This document shows positions 23,733 through 32,955 of a DNA stretch of 64,000 nucleotides, piece by piece. The stretch is from assembly GCF_042676245.1 (NCBI RefSeq), contig NZ_JBHTKA010000003.1:310001-374000 (forward strand), written 5' to 3'. The notes below the pieces were generated by a model. The model was given only the letters and a program-made list of their open reading frames with translations, was not told the DNA's origin and searched no databases. Each line of letters starts with the position of its first letter. Position 1 is the stretch's first letter. Position numbers and translations under genes: made by a program. The stretch is from Ohtaekwangia kribbensis (GTDB lineage: Bacteria > Bacteroidota > Bacteroidia > Cytophagales > Cyclobacteriaceae).

Positions 23733-25822
23733 TGCTTTACTTTTTTCAGTTGAAAGAGTGTATAGTATATATTCGATTGCAACAGCGACTTCGTGTCGCG
23801 CATGTTCATGGTGCGCACGTCAACAAGCTCCAGCGCCTGCGTGCGAACATTAAAGGTGAGTGCGAAATATAGCGTTGCACCTTTCGGGGTTGCTACCATG
23901 GTGGCAAACAACGGAGCCATGGCCGGAGTAATGATCGCGCCTGCTATTAAGAAACCTTTTCCTCTTCGCTTGCGCGTCATGGTAAATTCGCCCATCCATA
24001 CGAAGTGATCGGTTTTATAGGTGTCGGCCAATGCTATAATCTCGTTATATATAGGACTCACGCGGGCGTCTTCGAAACGCATCTGTTCATCGATCCAGTC
24101 GTTAAGGATGCTGTTGCTTTGCATCACATTTACCCGGGCTGATGAAAGGTTGTTGGGGTTGATGATGTCGGCTTTCATATTCAGTCTGCCGGCTGCATCC
24201 CATATTTTCTGATCGATCTGCGTAAGCACTTTTTCAGACTCGATGTGGCGCATCTTCTGGCGCTTGCGGGTGTCGATCTTTTTATACATCGGGTTTACCA
24301 CTACCACCTTGTCTACATTCAGCAACTTCTTGTCTTTTGCCCGCTTCTTTTTCTTACGGAAAGAATTTCCGTTATCTTCTTTGTCGGCAAGCGCTATCTG
24401 CTTGTCGAGGATCTCAAAAAATGCAGCGTTGTTTTTAAATCCGGTAAAGGCGTGCTGCGTGTAGGGGTACCGTAAGTCTGCTATTTCCTTGTCGGATGCA
24501 TTGCGCAGGAATTTCTTTTCGAGGTCGTACGCATCTTTATCGAGCGAGCGGATCACATCGTTCAGCATCACGGCAATCTCTTTGTTGTTGGGTTCTTCTT
24601 CCAGACATTTATAGAGATGGCGTATGGCAAGTACACTTACTTCATAAGACGACTGGCGTTCGAAGAATATACCGAGGCGCTGCGGGTCGCCCGCCCACTC
24701 GCTCTTTTTAAAATCAAAATGGTCGTTGAGTTTATCTTTTGCCAGGCCGTACAATGCCTTGGCTATAATTTGTTTCAGGTATACCGATGTGGGCTCCTCT
24801 TCCTGCAAACTGGTGGCCAGTAATATAGCATCAAGGTAACGATGCTCCAGCAGGTACAAACGACAGAGTTCAAAACGCGCCAGCTTGCGGTTCTTCTCAA
24901 ATATACTCTTGGCCAACCGGAAATGTTTACCGCCTTTGGCATTGTGAAATTTTACGGCTATGGCTTCTCTGCGCTTGCGTATGTTGGGGTGCGAATAAAG
25001 CGTGTCGTTGTAATCTTCAATAGCTTGTATCGGATCTACCTTACGCACCACAAGGGTATCCGGAAATATATACTTGCCGGATTCATAGTAGCGCTTGTTA
25101 AAATATACCCAGCCCAACGGCAGATCGGCATACTTCAATACGTTAAATACATTCTGGATAGAATCTTTGGTATATACCGACTTGTTGTAGATCTCCGCTC
25201 CATCCAGGTCGGCTTCCATTTCAAGTTCTTTGGAGAACGAACTCTTGGCAAACATTTTTGCTTCGCGCGAAAGTTTACGGTAGTCTTTGGAACGGTCTAT
25301 ATCTATATTGGTAACGTAACGGTTAATAACGTGCTTCTTCTGGTAGTGCACTACTTCGTGCGCCAGTACAAAGGCAAGTTGTGCTTCACTCTCCAGTCGC
25401 GCCAGCAGGCCGAGGTTTACGAATATAATTCCATTGTTGGTAGTAAAGGCGTTGGGTATAGCAGACTTCACGGTATATACGCGAATCTTTCCTTGTAATT
25501 CCGGATAGGGCTTAAGGATCTCTGCGAGTACATCGGCAGTATATAGTGTTATGTCATCGTTGAACAATACGTTACCGCTGGTGAGGAACTCATCGAGGCT
25601 GAATGTACTTTCGAGGTAAAACTTCTTTTTGTTTCTGCGGTCGCGCTTGTTCCTGGCGGCCGACATGTTTGTAACTTCTGTAGCAAACTTGCTTGCGGAT
25701 AGTTCAGTGAAGTCTTTGGGAACGAGTCCTTGCGGAAGCAGGGTTTTATAATGGTTAAAATCCTGCGCGTTGGTTAGTACACAACATGCTGCCACGAGGG
25801 CAACTGCCAGATAGCGTCTCAT
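23729..25822 (-). CDS. M48-family metallopeptidase, periplasmic, 697 aa
   Basis: The ATG at 25822 is chosen because it opens a signal peptide (MRRYLAVALVAACCVLTNAQ); upstream codons to 25873 add a polar segment. The zinc motif HEVVH lies at residues 155-159, and the third-ligand Glu is in EMEADLDG (about residue 203), as in M48/Oma1-BepA-type proteases. A long helical, TPR-like region with basic segments (KKKKRAKDKK) follows, then a C-terminal soluble domain. A role in envelope protein quality control is likely. It is the first gene of a coupled operon with the barrel protein and lipoprotein, which may be its partners or clients. Confidence 0.87.
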   Translation of the reverse strand: MRRYLAVALVAACCVLTNAQDFNHYKTLLPQGLVPKDFTELSASKFATEVTNMSAARNKRDRRNKKKFYLESTFSLDEFLTSGNVLFNDDITLYTADVLAEILKPYPELQGKIRVYTVKSAIPNAFTTNNGIIFVNLGLLARLESEAQLAFVLAHEVVHYQKKHVINRYVTNIDIDRSKDYRKLSREAKMFAKSSFSKELEMEADLDGAEIYNKSVYTKDSIQNVFNVLKYADLPLGWVYFNKRYYESGKYIFPDTLVVRKVDPIQAIEDYNDTLYSHPNIRKRREAIAVKFHNAKGGKHFRLAKSIFEKNRKLARFELCRLYLLEHRYLDAILLATSLQEEEPTSVYLKQIIAKALYGLAKDKLNDHFDFKKSEWAGDPQRLGIFFERQSSYEVSVLAIRHLYKCLEEEPNNKEIAVMLNDVIRSLDKDAYDLEKKFLRNASDKEIADLRYPYTQHAFTGFKNNAAFFEILDKQIALADKEDNGNSFRKKKKRAKDKKLLNVDKVVVVNPMYKKIDTRKRQKMRHIESEKVLTQIDQKIWDAAGRLNMKADIINPNNLSSARVNVMQSNSILNDWIDEQMRFEDARVSPIYNEIIALADTYKTDHFVWMGEFTMTRKRRGKGFLIAGAIITPAMAPLFATMVATPKGATLYFALTFNVRTQALELVDVRTMNMRDTKSLLQSNIYYTLFQLKKVKQ

Positions 25823-26168
25823 AGGTAGATTAGAATCGGATGCAAGTTTCTTAACATTTTCCGTAACACCCAACGGCCTCTCCTTACGATGTATGATTAT
25901 TGATGTGTTTGCAGCGATTACTACGCAACAGGCATCTGTATTGAAAATTATAGGTTAAGACATACCCCGTTCGTTATGATAAACCTGTTGCTGCATAAAA
26001 CTGTAACCTTGCCAAAAATAATACAGCGCGGGTTCATCCGCAGAAATTAGATGTATACTTGTTCATCGGGAAAAAATACAACTCCATCGCTACTGCGCAC
26101 TTCTCATCTTCAAATGATGAGAATTATCCGGGGCAGTGATGTAAGGGAAAACACAGAAAGCACCGTGT
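25823..26168. other. Divergent intergenic region with one hairpin
   Basis: No coding frame is convincing in these 346 bases between the divergent M48 gene and the gene at 26169. A perfect 8-bp inverted repeat TTCTCATC / GATGAGAA with a 7-base loop at 26101-26123, 45 bases before the ATG, is a candidate operator or leader hairpin. Nothing else is recognised. Confidence 0.5.
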
Positions 26169-26660
26169 ATGCAGAAAATGATTGAAAAGACATTCCGAAG
26201 CATCCTGCCTGCCGCACAGGAGCCATGGTTTGAAAATCTGATTTCGGGTATGAGAACAGATCAACCGAAGTTTCAGTCGGTTATGGAAGATGAAAATACC
26301 AGGGCCCTTTACCAACATATAATTGCAGCTGATGATGGAACGATCTTCAAGAATATACGAAGGGAAGCCACACAGGTGCTGATCAAAAATGTTATCCTGA
26401 AATACCTGCACGAAGTGATGGAACGCAATGCGCTGCCGGATACGCTCGCGTTCGCGCTTGCTCCCGCAACCATTATGGTCTGGGCCGAGATTGATGACGA
26501 CAACGAAGTGCTTGAGGACAACATCCTGCTGGCCGAAGCAAATACCAATGCATACGCCCGCCAATTTGATTTAGGTATAGAGACACTGGTGGTGGAAAAA
26601 AGTGATCTGCTGCGCATCCCCAGTCATTACATTGAAATAAAGCGAAGCACCTTTCTATAG
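26169..26660 (+). CDS. Hypothetical soluble protein, 163 aa
   Basis: The product is acidic, soluble and mixed alpha/beta. The first 75 residues are helical (MIEKTFRSILPAAQEPWFEN, RREATQVLIKNVILKYL), and the C-terminal half is more beta-rich. There is no signal peptide or membrane helix and no family is recognised. It stands alone, convergent with the FtsX permease at 26765. The inverted repeat at 26101-26123 lies in its leader. A start at the fourth codon (MIEKTF) is possible. Confidence 0.72.
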   Translation: MQKMIEKTFRSILPAAQEPWFENLISGMRTDQPKFQSVMEDENTRALYQHIIAADDGTIFKNIRREATQVLIKNVILKYLHEVMERNALPDTLAFALAPATIMVWAEIDDDNEVLEDNILLAEANTNAYARQFDLGIETLVVEKSDLLRIPSHYIEIKRSTFL

Positions 26661-26764
26661 AGTACCAGCCCGGTATAAATATATATGCCTGACGTGCCAC
26701 GTTGCACCGCCAGGCATACCCCATACGTACAAGTATGTTTTTAGTTGTTAATACTCTGAAAAAC

Positions 26765-29179
26765 TTATTGCTCCTTTAAACTGCGTGTCGGGTTTGCCGT
26801 AGCTGCGCGAATGGTTTGTGTAGCGATGGTAAGGAGTGCTGCAGTGAGCACGATAGCACCGGGCAGCACAATCATCCACCAGCTTATTGTTATTTTATAT
26901 GCAAAATCCTGCAGCCAGCGGTTGGTTAAATAATATATAACCGGGAATGCAAACACGCAGCTTATAGCAATAAGCCTGATGTAGTTTTTGCAAAGCAACA
27001 GAACGATGTTTACTACCGATGCTCCCAGTACTTTGCGTACTCCGATCTCTTTCGTGCGCTTTACCATGGCGAGCGATGCCATACCAAACAACCCGAGACT
27101 GGCCACGCTAATGGAAATGATACTGAACACGCTGAGTAATTTTCCGAACAGCTCATCAGCACGGTATTGCTCTTCGAAGAAGCGATCCATGAAGTGGTAT
27201 ATAAACTGATCGTTGGGATAATGCCTGCGCCAGATCTCTTCAAGCGCTGCCAGGTAATTTCCTTCGCGCGATTGGACATTGAATGAATAATATCCATACT
27301 CATGCGGATGTCGGTGATAGAATATAACAGGCTCCACCGGCTTGCGTACGGATTCATGATGATAATCTTTCCATACACCTACTATCGTTACAGGTTTATT
27401 ATCGCTGGTGAGTATAGTTGTGTTCACGGCATCGGTTGGTGTTTTATAGCCCAACGCCCGTGCGGCTGTCTCATTAATAACACATGCATTGCCTTTGCCG
27501 GATTCCTGGCTGTTAAAGTTACGACCACCGAGCAACGTCATGCCGAATGTTTCCTGGTACCCTTCATCCACCCACATGATCCAGAACGATTGCTTCTTTT
27601 CATTCTCGGAACCAACGGCATGTATACCTTCATCGTGAAAACGGATCTCCTGCCCCGGTATATTCATCGATGCACTGCCCGACTTGAACGCTGCAAGTTG
27701 CAGCACTTCTTCTCGGAACGAAGTAAAGCGTGTATAGCGTAATGAATCAGAATTAGTAGAGGCCGGTGCACGCAGACTGATGGTTTGCCCGGCACTGAAA
27801 CCGGAATCAAACTCGTGCATGAATTTAATTTGTCTGCCGGCTATAAATGTAATTCCTACAATGGCTACGGCCAGAAACATCTGGAACACCATAAGCCCCT
27901 GGTGAAGTACATTGGCCTTGCCTTTACCAGTGCCAAGTTTGTTCTTGAGAATCATAACCGGTTTATACTTTGAAATAAAGTTGGCGGGGTAAAAAGCGAT
28001 AAGTGTAGTACCGGCTACAAATGCAGCGGCATAAAGCAACCATGAAGTAACGCTGATGGATGCAAAGGTTATATTCGTAAACAGCAGTTGGGAGAGCGGA
28101 CCGGTAAACAAATGATACAACCCGAAGCCAATACAAAATGTTACCACGGATAGGATACACGCTTCCAGCACAAATTGTCCGCTGATGGTGAGACGGGAAG
28201 CACCAAAAACTTTTCGCACACCAATTTCATCCGCACGCTCCAGCGATCGTGCCAGCGACAGATTGATATAGTTGATCCAGGCCGCTACGAGTATAAATAC
28301 CGCCAGCGAGATCAAAGCATATAGCACGGTTTTATTTATACCCGGCTTGATCTCTCCGGCCAGTGTTGTAGAAGTATGCAGATCAAGATACGGACGCAGC
28401 TCATAGCGGCCTGTGTGACCCCGATCTTTTAAACTACGAATATGTTCGGCAGCCATGCGACTCAGCTCGTTGTTAATGGCTGCTATATCCGTAGCATGCT
28501 CACGAAGTTTTACGAAGGTGAATGTCCACGGGAAACTGAAGTCGCCATCTTTTGATACCCATCCGTAGAATGGCATCGTTGACCATGACAATAAGAAATC
28601 ATAGTCGATAGAACTGTTGGCGGGTATATCTTCAAACACACCGGTAATGGTAAAGGGCAGTCGTTCGTTGAAATATATTGTTTTACCTACCGGATCAGCA
28701 TCACCAAAATATACTTTCGCCTGCGACTGCGATATCATAACCGCTTTGGGCGGTATCAACGAATTATCAGCCGACCCGCTGATGATCTTTACATCAAACA
28801 CTTTAAAGAACGAGCTGTCTACAAAAAGCATGTCCTGGTCTACAATGCGTACATCTTCCGTAAACACATAGGCCTTTTCATTATATACCCTGGTAACCGC
28901 TTCGATCTGTGGTAAATATTCTCCCGCCAGCAGTGCCGCGCGATCGTGCGTGCGTGAGCTTTGCAATACAGGTTGTCCCTGCTGGTACTCGTAATAGTCG
29001 ATGCGGTAAATACGTTCAGCATCCTTATAAAATGTATCGTAACTGAACTGATACGCAACGTACCCGGTAAGCGCCATAAAAAGTGCAATGCTTACAGAGA
29101 GTCCGACAACGTTTATAGATGTGAATAATTTACTGCGCATCAGGTTGCGGATGGCGGTTATCCAGTAGTGCTTCAGCAT
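26765..29179 (-). CDS. ABC-type FtsX/MacB-like permease, 804 aa
   Basis: The start at 29179 (MLKHYWITAIRNLMRSKLF) is preferred to 29242 because the family begins with this sequence. The architecture is an N-terminal helix (about 20-42), a MacB-type periplasmic core domain (60-280), an FtsX domain with three helices (about 290-420), then a second core domain (430-670) and a second FtsX domain (680-795). The cytosolic loop motifs ADEIGVRKVFGASR and TKEIGVRKVLGASVV precede membrane helices, and the protein ends SLKEQ. Such proteins need a separate ATPase and extrude small molecules or lipoproteins or transmit mechanical force; no ATPase gene is adjacent. Paralogs are at 33934 and 42180. Confidence 0.9.
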   Translation of the reverse strand: MLKHYWITAIRNLMRSKLFTSINVVGLSVSIALFMALTGYVAYQFSYDTFYKDAERIYRIDYYEYQQGQPVLQSSRTHDRAALLAGEYLPQIEAVTRVYNEKAYVFTEDVRIVDQDMLFVDSSFFKVFDVKIISGSADNSLIPPKAVMISQSQAKVYFGDADPVGKTIYFNERLPFTITGVFEDIPANSSIDYDFLLSWSTMPFYGWVSKDGDFSFPWTFTFVKLREHATDIAAINNELSRMAAEHIRSLKDRGHTGRYELRPYLDLHTSTTLAGEIKPGINKTVLYALISLAVFILVAAWINYINLSLARSLERADEIGVRKVFGASRLTISGQFVLEACILSVVTFCIGFGLYHLFTGPLSQLLFTNITFASISVTSWLLYAAAFVAGTTLIAFYPANFISKYKPVMILKNKLGTGKGKANVLHQGLMVFQMFLAVAIVGITFIAGRQIKFMHEFDSGFSAGQTISLRAPASTNSDSLRYTRFTSFREEVLQLAAFKSGSASMNIPGQEIRFHDEGIHAVGSENEKKQSFWIMWVDEGYQETFGMTLLGGRNFNSQESGKGNACVINETAARALGYKTPTDAVNTTILTSDNKPVTIVGVWKDYHHESVRKPVEPVIFYHRHPHEYGYYSFNVQSREGNYLAALEEIWRRHYPNDQFIYHFMDRFFEEQYRADELFGKLLSVFSIISISVASLGLFGMASLAMVKRTKEIGVRKVLGASVVNIVLLLCKNYIRLIAISCVFAFPVIYYLTNRWLQDFAYKITISWWMIVLPGAIVLTAALLTIATQTIRAATANPTRSLKEQ

Positions 29180-29230
29180 GAGTAACTGTAGTTGGTTGGT
29201 TGTAATGTATATACAAGTTAGCAACGCAGT

Positions 29231-29456
29231 AGGAAGAAGCAAGAGTCCGGAAGTCTGAAAGCCGGGAAGTCTGGAAGCATGAAGGTAGTATTTACGTTTA
29301 TTGGTGCGGTATCGTAGCTATACTCTTTCCCGTAACCAGTAGCCTGAGGCCAGCAGCCACTCTTCTTCCTTTCTCGCAGCTCACAGCTCATGGCTCGCAG
29401 CCTTTCCTCTTGCAGCCTTTTTCGCAACTCGCAGCTCAAAGCTCGCAGCTATTTCC
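29231..29456 (+). repeat. M-repeat copy 2 (near full length)
   Basis: The copy contains, in order, an AGTCCGGAAGTCTGAAAG tract, the spacer GGTAGTATTTACGTTTATTG, CTCTTTCCCGTAACCAGTAG, CCTGAGGCCAGCAGCC, CTCTTCTTCCTTTCTCGCAG and a CAGCTCACAGCTCATGGCTC tract ending GCAGCTATTTCC. It fills the 303-base gap between the FtsX permease start and the gene at 29483. Confidence 0.85.
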
Positions 29457-29482
29457 TTATATTGCGCGATACTACCCCACGT

Positions 29483-30124
29483 ATGCCTGTTTTCAAAAGT
29501 TATGTTTCCGTTGTACTGCTTCGTGCAACGCTTGTTGTTTTGATGTGCACTGGCTTTACCTGTTACCATGCTAACGGACAAGACCAGCCGCGAGAACGCC
29601 CCCGTGTAGATAAGTATAAAGCTAAACTTCGTGAGGCGGATAGCCTTAACGTTGAACGCAAGCGCAATGTTGTAAAAACCGATGTACTCGGATTTATGGC
29701 AGGCTACTACAACGTTACTTTCGAACGGCTTGCCCGCACGGCACCGCGCAGTATACTCGGAACCATTGAGTATGCGAATTTTAAATATGAAGAATTCGAT
29801 TTCAAGGGTATATCGTTTATGCCTGCCTTACGCTACTATATTTTAAAGAAACGCGTACCTCCTGCCGGACTTTATGCCGAACCGTTTCTGATCTACTCCG
29901 ATTACAAAGTATACGACAACAACCAGATGATTGGTGCGCACATCGATCAGTTGGGTGGCGGTCTCCACGGTGGATATCAATGGGTAATTGCCGATAAAAT
30001 TACGATTGACTGTTTCCTGGGTGGCGTATACGTAGAGACATCTGTTAAAGGTGGTTATGTGAGTCAGGAAGCTATTCGTTCCTTCCAGGTTGTAGCCGGT
30101 GTCAATGCCGGTATTCGTTTCTGA
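29483..30124 (+). CDS. Outer-membrane protein, DUF3575-like, 213 aa
   Basis: The ATG at 29483 (MPVFKSYVSVVLLRATLVVL) gives a signal peptide; the upstream frame to 29390 is repeat sequence. The mature protein has a charged N-terminal helix (RPRVDKYKAKLREADSLNVE), then barrel-type strands (NVVKTDVLGFMAGYYNVTFE, AGLYAEPFLIYSDYKVYD, FLGGVYVETSV, FQVVAGVNAGIRF with terminal Phe). The KTDVLGF...YNVTFER pattern resembles the DUF3575 outer-membrane family. It stands alone between two M-repeats. Confidence 0.78.
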   Translation: MPVFKSYVSVVLLRATLVVLMCTGFTCYHANGQDQPRERPRVDKYKAKLREADSLNVERKRNVVKTDVLGFMAGYYNVTFERLARTAPRSILGTIEYANFKYEEFDFKGISFMPALRYYILKKRVPPAGLYAEPFLIYSDYKVYDNNQMIGAHIDQLGGGLHGGYQWVIADKITIDCFLGGVYVETSVKGGYVSQEAIRSFQVVAGVNAGIRF

Positions 30125-30279
30125 TTGTCGTAGTTCACCCTTAGTATGTCGTTATTGCACCTGCTGGCTTCAGGGTGGTAGCTGTATCTTCGTGTAGACA
30201 AAATCCAGAAACACAAAGGTCCGCAAAGAAGAAATCACAGAGGGACAGAGTATACATACTGTACTGCAAGCGGAGTAAA

Positions 30280-30375
30280 AGAGTCCGGAAGTCCGAAAGC
30301 TGGAAAAGTCCGGAAGCCAGCAGCTTGAAGTCAGTAGCTTTCTCTCGTAACGCGAGGCTCAAAACTCACAGCTAA
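30280..30375 (+). repeat. M-repeat copy 3 (shortened)
   Basis: GAGTCCGGAAGTCCGAAAGC and AAAGTCCGGAAGCCAGCAGC lead directly into GTAGCTTTCTCTCGTAACG, GCGAGGCTCAAAACTCACAG, CTAAAC. The central spacer is missing. It lies 11 bases before the start of the VOC gene at 30387. Confidence 0.75.
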
Positions 30376-30386
30376 ACTATAACGAC

Positions 30387-30857
30387 ATGAAAAAGATAGT
30401 TCCCTTCCTCTGGTTCAACAGCGAGGCTGAAGAAGCAGCACGCTATTATACTTCGATCTTCAAGAACTCGAAGATCAACAGCACCACCTATTATCCCGAA
30501 GGCGGCATGCAACCGGCCGGTACGGTAATGACCGTTGCGTTCGAGTTGAACGGTGAAGAATTTACTGCCCTGAATGGCGGACCGCATTTTAAATTTACCG
30601 AAGCTATATCTTTTGTAGTACAATGCGATGACCAGGCAGAGCTCGACACTATGTGGGACAAACTTTCTGCTGGTGGCACTATACAACAATGCGGCTGGTT
30701 GAAAGATAGATACGGTGTATCCTGGCAGATCGTTCCGGCCAATCTCGACAAACTTCTCGATGCTAAAAATCCTGCCCGCGCAAAACGTGTTATGGATGCT
30801 GTTATGAAAATGGTAAAGCTGGATATAAAAACCATGGAGGCTGTTTACAACGGGTAA
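30387..30857 (+). CDS. VOC-family protein (PhnB / 3-dmu-9_3-mt type)
   Basis: The 156 residues match the PhnB-like branch of the vicinal oxygen chelate superfamily: KKIVPFLWFNSEAEEAARYY, the INSTTYYPEG strand, PAGTVMTVAFELNGEEFTAL, SFVVQCDDQAELDTMWDKL, CGWLKDRYGVSWQIVP. Members form beta-alpha-beta dimers and are often annotated as 3-demethylubiquinone methyltransferase-like without proof. The activity is unknown. It is probably co-transcribed with the DUF1801 gene 45 bases downstream. Confidence 0.9.
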   Translation: MKKIVPFLWFNSEAEEAARYYTSIFKNSKINSTTYYPEGGMQPAGTVMTVAFELNGEEFTALNGGPHFKFTEAISFVVQCDDQAELDTMWDKLSAGGTIQQCGWLKDRYGVSWQIVPANLDKLLDAKNPARAKRVMDAVMKMVKLDIKTMEAVYNG

Positions 30858-30902
30858 GTATATATATAGTCTGTTGTCTAAAGGATTAAACGCACTTCAC
30901 CT

Positions 30903-31277
30903 ATGAAAAAAGACACCTCCATTGCCACACCTAAAACGGTTGACGAGTACCTGATGGCGCTTCCCGAAGATCAGCAGCAAGCACTCGAAAAAATCCGCGA
31001 AGCTATTAAAGCAGCAGCCCCCAACGCTGAAGAAGTAATCAGTTACCAGATACCAACCTATAAACAGAATGGTCCGCTGGTACATTTCGCAGCGTTTAAA
31101 AATCATCTTTCGCTGGTAGTTGTGAGTAAATCTATAGCAGAAACTTTCGCCAAAGAATTAGCCCCATTCAAAAGTTCAGGCCGCACCATTCACTTCACCC
31201 CGGAGAAACCAATACCCACACCGTTGGTGAAGAAGATTGTAAAGGAGAGGGTGAAAGAGAACAAGAGTAAGGAATAA
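30903..31277 (+). CDS. DUF1801 (YdhG-like) protein, 124 aa
   Basis: The protein matches DUF1801: TVDEYLMALPEDQQQALEKI, AEEVISYQIPTYKQNGPLVH, FAAFKNHLSLVVVSKSIAET and the terminal FTPEKPIPTPLVKKIVKERV. It is a small cytosolic domain with an iron-chaperone-like fold and no proven activity. It ends within the left boundary of M-repeat 4. Confidence 0.9.
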   Translation: MKKDTSIATPKTVDEYLMALPEDQQQALEKIREAIKAAAPNAEEVISYQIPTYKQNGPLVHFAAFKNHLSLVVVSKSIAETFAKELAPFKSSGRTIHFTPEKPIPTPLVKKIVKERVKENKSKE

Positions 31278-31433
31278 GAAAAGTGGGAAAGTCCGGAAGC
31301 AATGAAGGTAGAAGGTCCGTTTGTTGGTATATATATCGTTGCTGCACTCTTTCCTGCAGCCAGCAGCCTGAGGCCAGCAGCCGCTCTTCTTCCTTTCTCG
31401 CAGCTCGAGGCTCATGGCTCGCAGCTATTTCCA
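31277..31433 (+). repeat. M-repeat copy 4
   Basis: The order is GTCCGGAAGCAATGAAGGTA, TTGTTGGTATATATATCG, ACTCTTTCCTGCAGCCAGCA, GCCTGAGGCCAGCAGCCGCT, CTTCTTCCTTTCTCGCAGCT, CGAGGCTCATGGCTCGCAGC, TATTTCC. It lies between the convergent stops at 31277 and 31435 and fills the entire gap. Confidence 0.85.
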
Positions 31434-31434
31434 T

Positions 31435-31929
31435 TCACACCATACGTATTTCAAACGGCTGTCCTTCGGTGTGGTCTATCACGCGGACGTTGAGTTGCAT
31501 GGCGAGTGGTTGTAGTTGTTTTACAAGGTCTTTCTTGCTGTCGCGGGAAGCCAGGTGTATTTTGTTTACGTCTGAGAATTTGAGATAGCCATCGAAAACT
31601 TCCTTGCGAAGTACGGTTGTCCCGGCTCTGTGATTCATGGTTTGAGACACATTACTTTTCTTGATGAAGATATATTCGATCGTATCAAACGTTCCGCGTT
31701 CGCCACTTTTCATTCCCAATATCCATACGTAGTCGAAGAATACTTTCTTATCAAGATCTACGCGAAGCCTGTAGTGAGTTGTGAAGATTACTATACCACA
31801 CACAAAAAGAAAAACAGCCAGCCACATCTTTACAAAAAATACAATTACAGACATCAGCACCAGGGCAGCACCTGCAATCATGATCATGCCCGAGAAATAA
31901 GCGGAAGTTTTTAGGTCTATTATGCGCAT
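31435..31929 (-). CDS. Membrane protein with PH-like domain, 164 aa
   Basis: The start at 31929 (MRIIDLKTSAYFSGM) is chosen; the frame extends to 31980 but begins there with a run of Phe and Tyr that looks like poor coding. Two helices (about 12-33 and 36-55) precede a soluble C-terminal domain with strand-rich segments (RLRVDLDKKVFFDYVWILG, FDTIEYIFIKKSNVSQTMN). This recalls the 2852-3409 protein and the PH-like membrane families. The function is unknown. Its region is bounded on both sides by M-repeats. Confidence 0.72.
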   Translation of the reverse strand: MRIIDLKTSAYFSGMIMIAGAALVLMSVIVFFVKMWLAVFLFVCGIVIFTTHYRLRVDLDKKVFFDYVWILGMKSGERGTFDTIEYIFIKKSNVSQTMNHRAGTTVLRKEVFDGYLKFSDVNKIHLASRDSKKDLVKQLQPLAMQLNVRVIDHTEGQPFEIRMV

Positions 31930-31987
31930 GGCGAGGTAGGAAAAGTATATTGTAGTTACGAAAAAAAATCCACAGAACAAAATTGGC

Positions 31988-32175
31988 TATGAGTAGTGAG
32001 CCTCGAGCTGCGAGAGGATGGACTGCTGATCTCGAGCTTCGAAAAAGGAAGGGCCGCTGGCTTCAAGCTTCTGGTTACAAGAAAGAGTAAGGCTACGCCA
32101 AGTACCAATAAATGTATATCCTAGTGTCATTGCTTCCGGACTTTCCAACTTCCGGACTCTTCTTACTTCCGTCTT
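31988..32175 (-). repeat. M-repeat copy 5 (reverse orientation)
   Basis: This is the reverse complement of the family: GAGCCTCGAGCTGCGAGAGG, AAAAGGAAGGGCCGCTGGC, TTCTGGTTACAAGAAAGAGT, AGTACCAATAAATGTATATC, CATTGCTTCCGGACTTTCCA, ACTTCCGGACTC. It lies between the divergent starts at 31929 and 32206. Confidence 0.85.
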
Positions 32176-32205
32176 CTGGTAGTATATTTACCCAACCCCA
32201 CGCCT

Positions 32206-32955
32206 ATGGCTAAGACAGCAAAAAAAGTTACTGCTAAAAAAACTGCATCTCGCAAAGTTACTGCTAAAGAATTTATTGAGCGTCTCAAGGAACATCAGTC
32301 TGATGACGAGTTGAGAAAAATACTGAAGTACTTTAAATCGGAAGATGAGTATAGCAAGGGTGATAAATTTATGGGTGTCCGTATGGGCGAGGTGTTTGCC
32401 TTGGCAAAGGAGTTTATGGCAATGGAATTGACCGAAGTAGAAAAACTCCTGGAGAACGCTATACATGAAGTGCGCGTAGGCGGTGTAAGTATATTAGACT
32501 TTCAGGCACGTCAGAAAAAATTACCGGAAGAGAAACGAAAAGCGTTATTCGACCTATATATAAAACGCCATGATCGGATCAATAACTGGGACCTGGTGGA
32601 TCGCTCTGCTCCTTATGTAGTGGGCGGCTATTTATACGACAAGCCTCGTGATATACTCTATAAACTGGCGCGTTCAAAAAATATGTGGGAGCGCAGAACG
32701 GCCATCGTCAGTACATACTTTTTTATACGCCAAGGTGATGTTGAAGATACATTTCGCATTGCCGAACTCTTGTTAAAAGACAAGGAAGATCTCATTCACA
32801 AAGCCACCGGAAGCTGGCTCCGCGCTGCCGGAGGAAAAAGTCCTGAACAACTCATTCTCTTCCTCGACAAACACGCAGCTACGATGCCACGCGTGGCACT
32901 TCGCTACGCTATAGAACACTTGAGTAAGAAGCAGCGGGATATATATATGAAATAG
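32206..32955 (+). CDS. AlkD-like DNA alkylation repair protein, 249 aa
   Basis: An extended basic N-terminus (MAKTAKKVTAKKTASRKVTA) precedes an all-helical HEAT-like repeat domain of the AlkD family (DNA glycosylases for N3- and N7-alkylpurines). The signature NWDLVDRSAPYVVG (127-140) contains the Trp and Asp that in AlkD line the lesion site. Further signals are MGVRMGEVFALAKEFM (56-71) and WERRTAIVSTYFFIR. The Lys-rich tail may bind DNA. It would act in the cytosol on alkylated DNA. The gene is isolated between two M-repeats. Confidence 0.9.
   Translation: MAKTAKKVTAKKTASRKVTAKEFIERLKEHQSDDELRKILKYFKSEDEYSKGDKFMGVRMGEVFALAKEFMAMELTEVEKLLENAIHEVRVGGVSILDFQARQKKLPEEKRKALFDLYIKRHDRINNWDLVDRSAPYVVGGYLYDKPRDILYKLARSKNMWERRTAIVSTYFFIRQGDVEDTFRIAELLLKDKEDLIHKATGSWLRAAGGKSPEQLILFLDKHAATMPRVALRYAIEHLSKKQRDIYMK

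Noticed and set aside
24842..25498. 218-codon plus-strand frame inside the M48 gene
   Set aside because: It is antisense to a clear metallopeptidase with HEVVH; it has no recognisable features.
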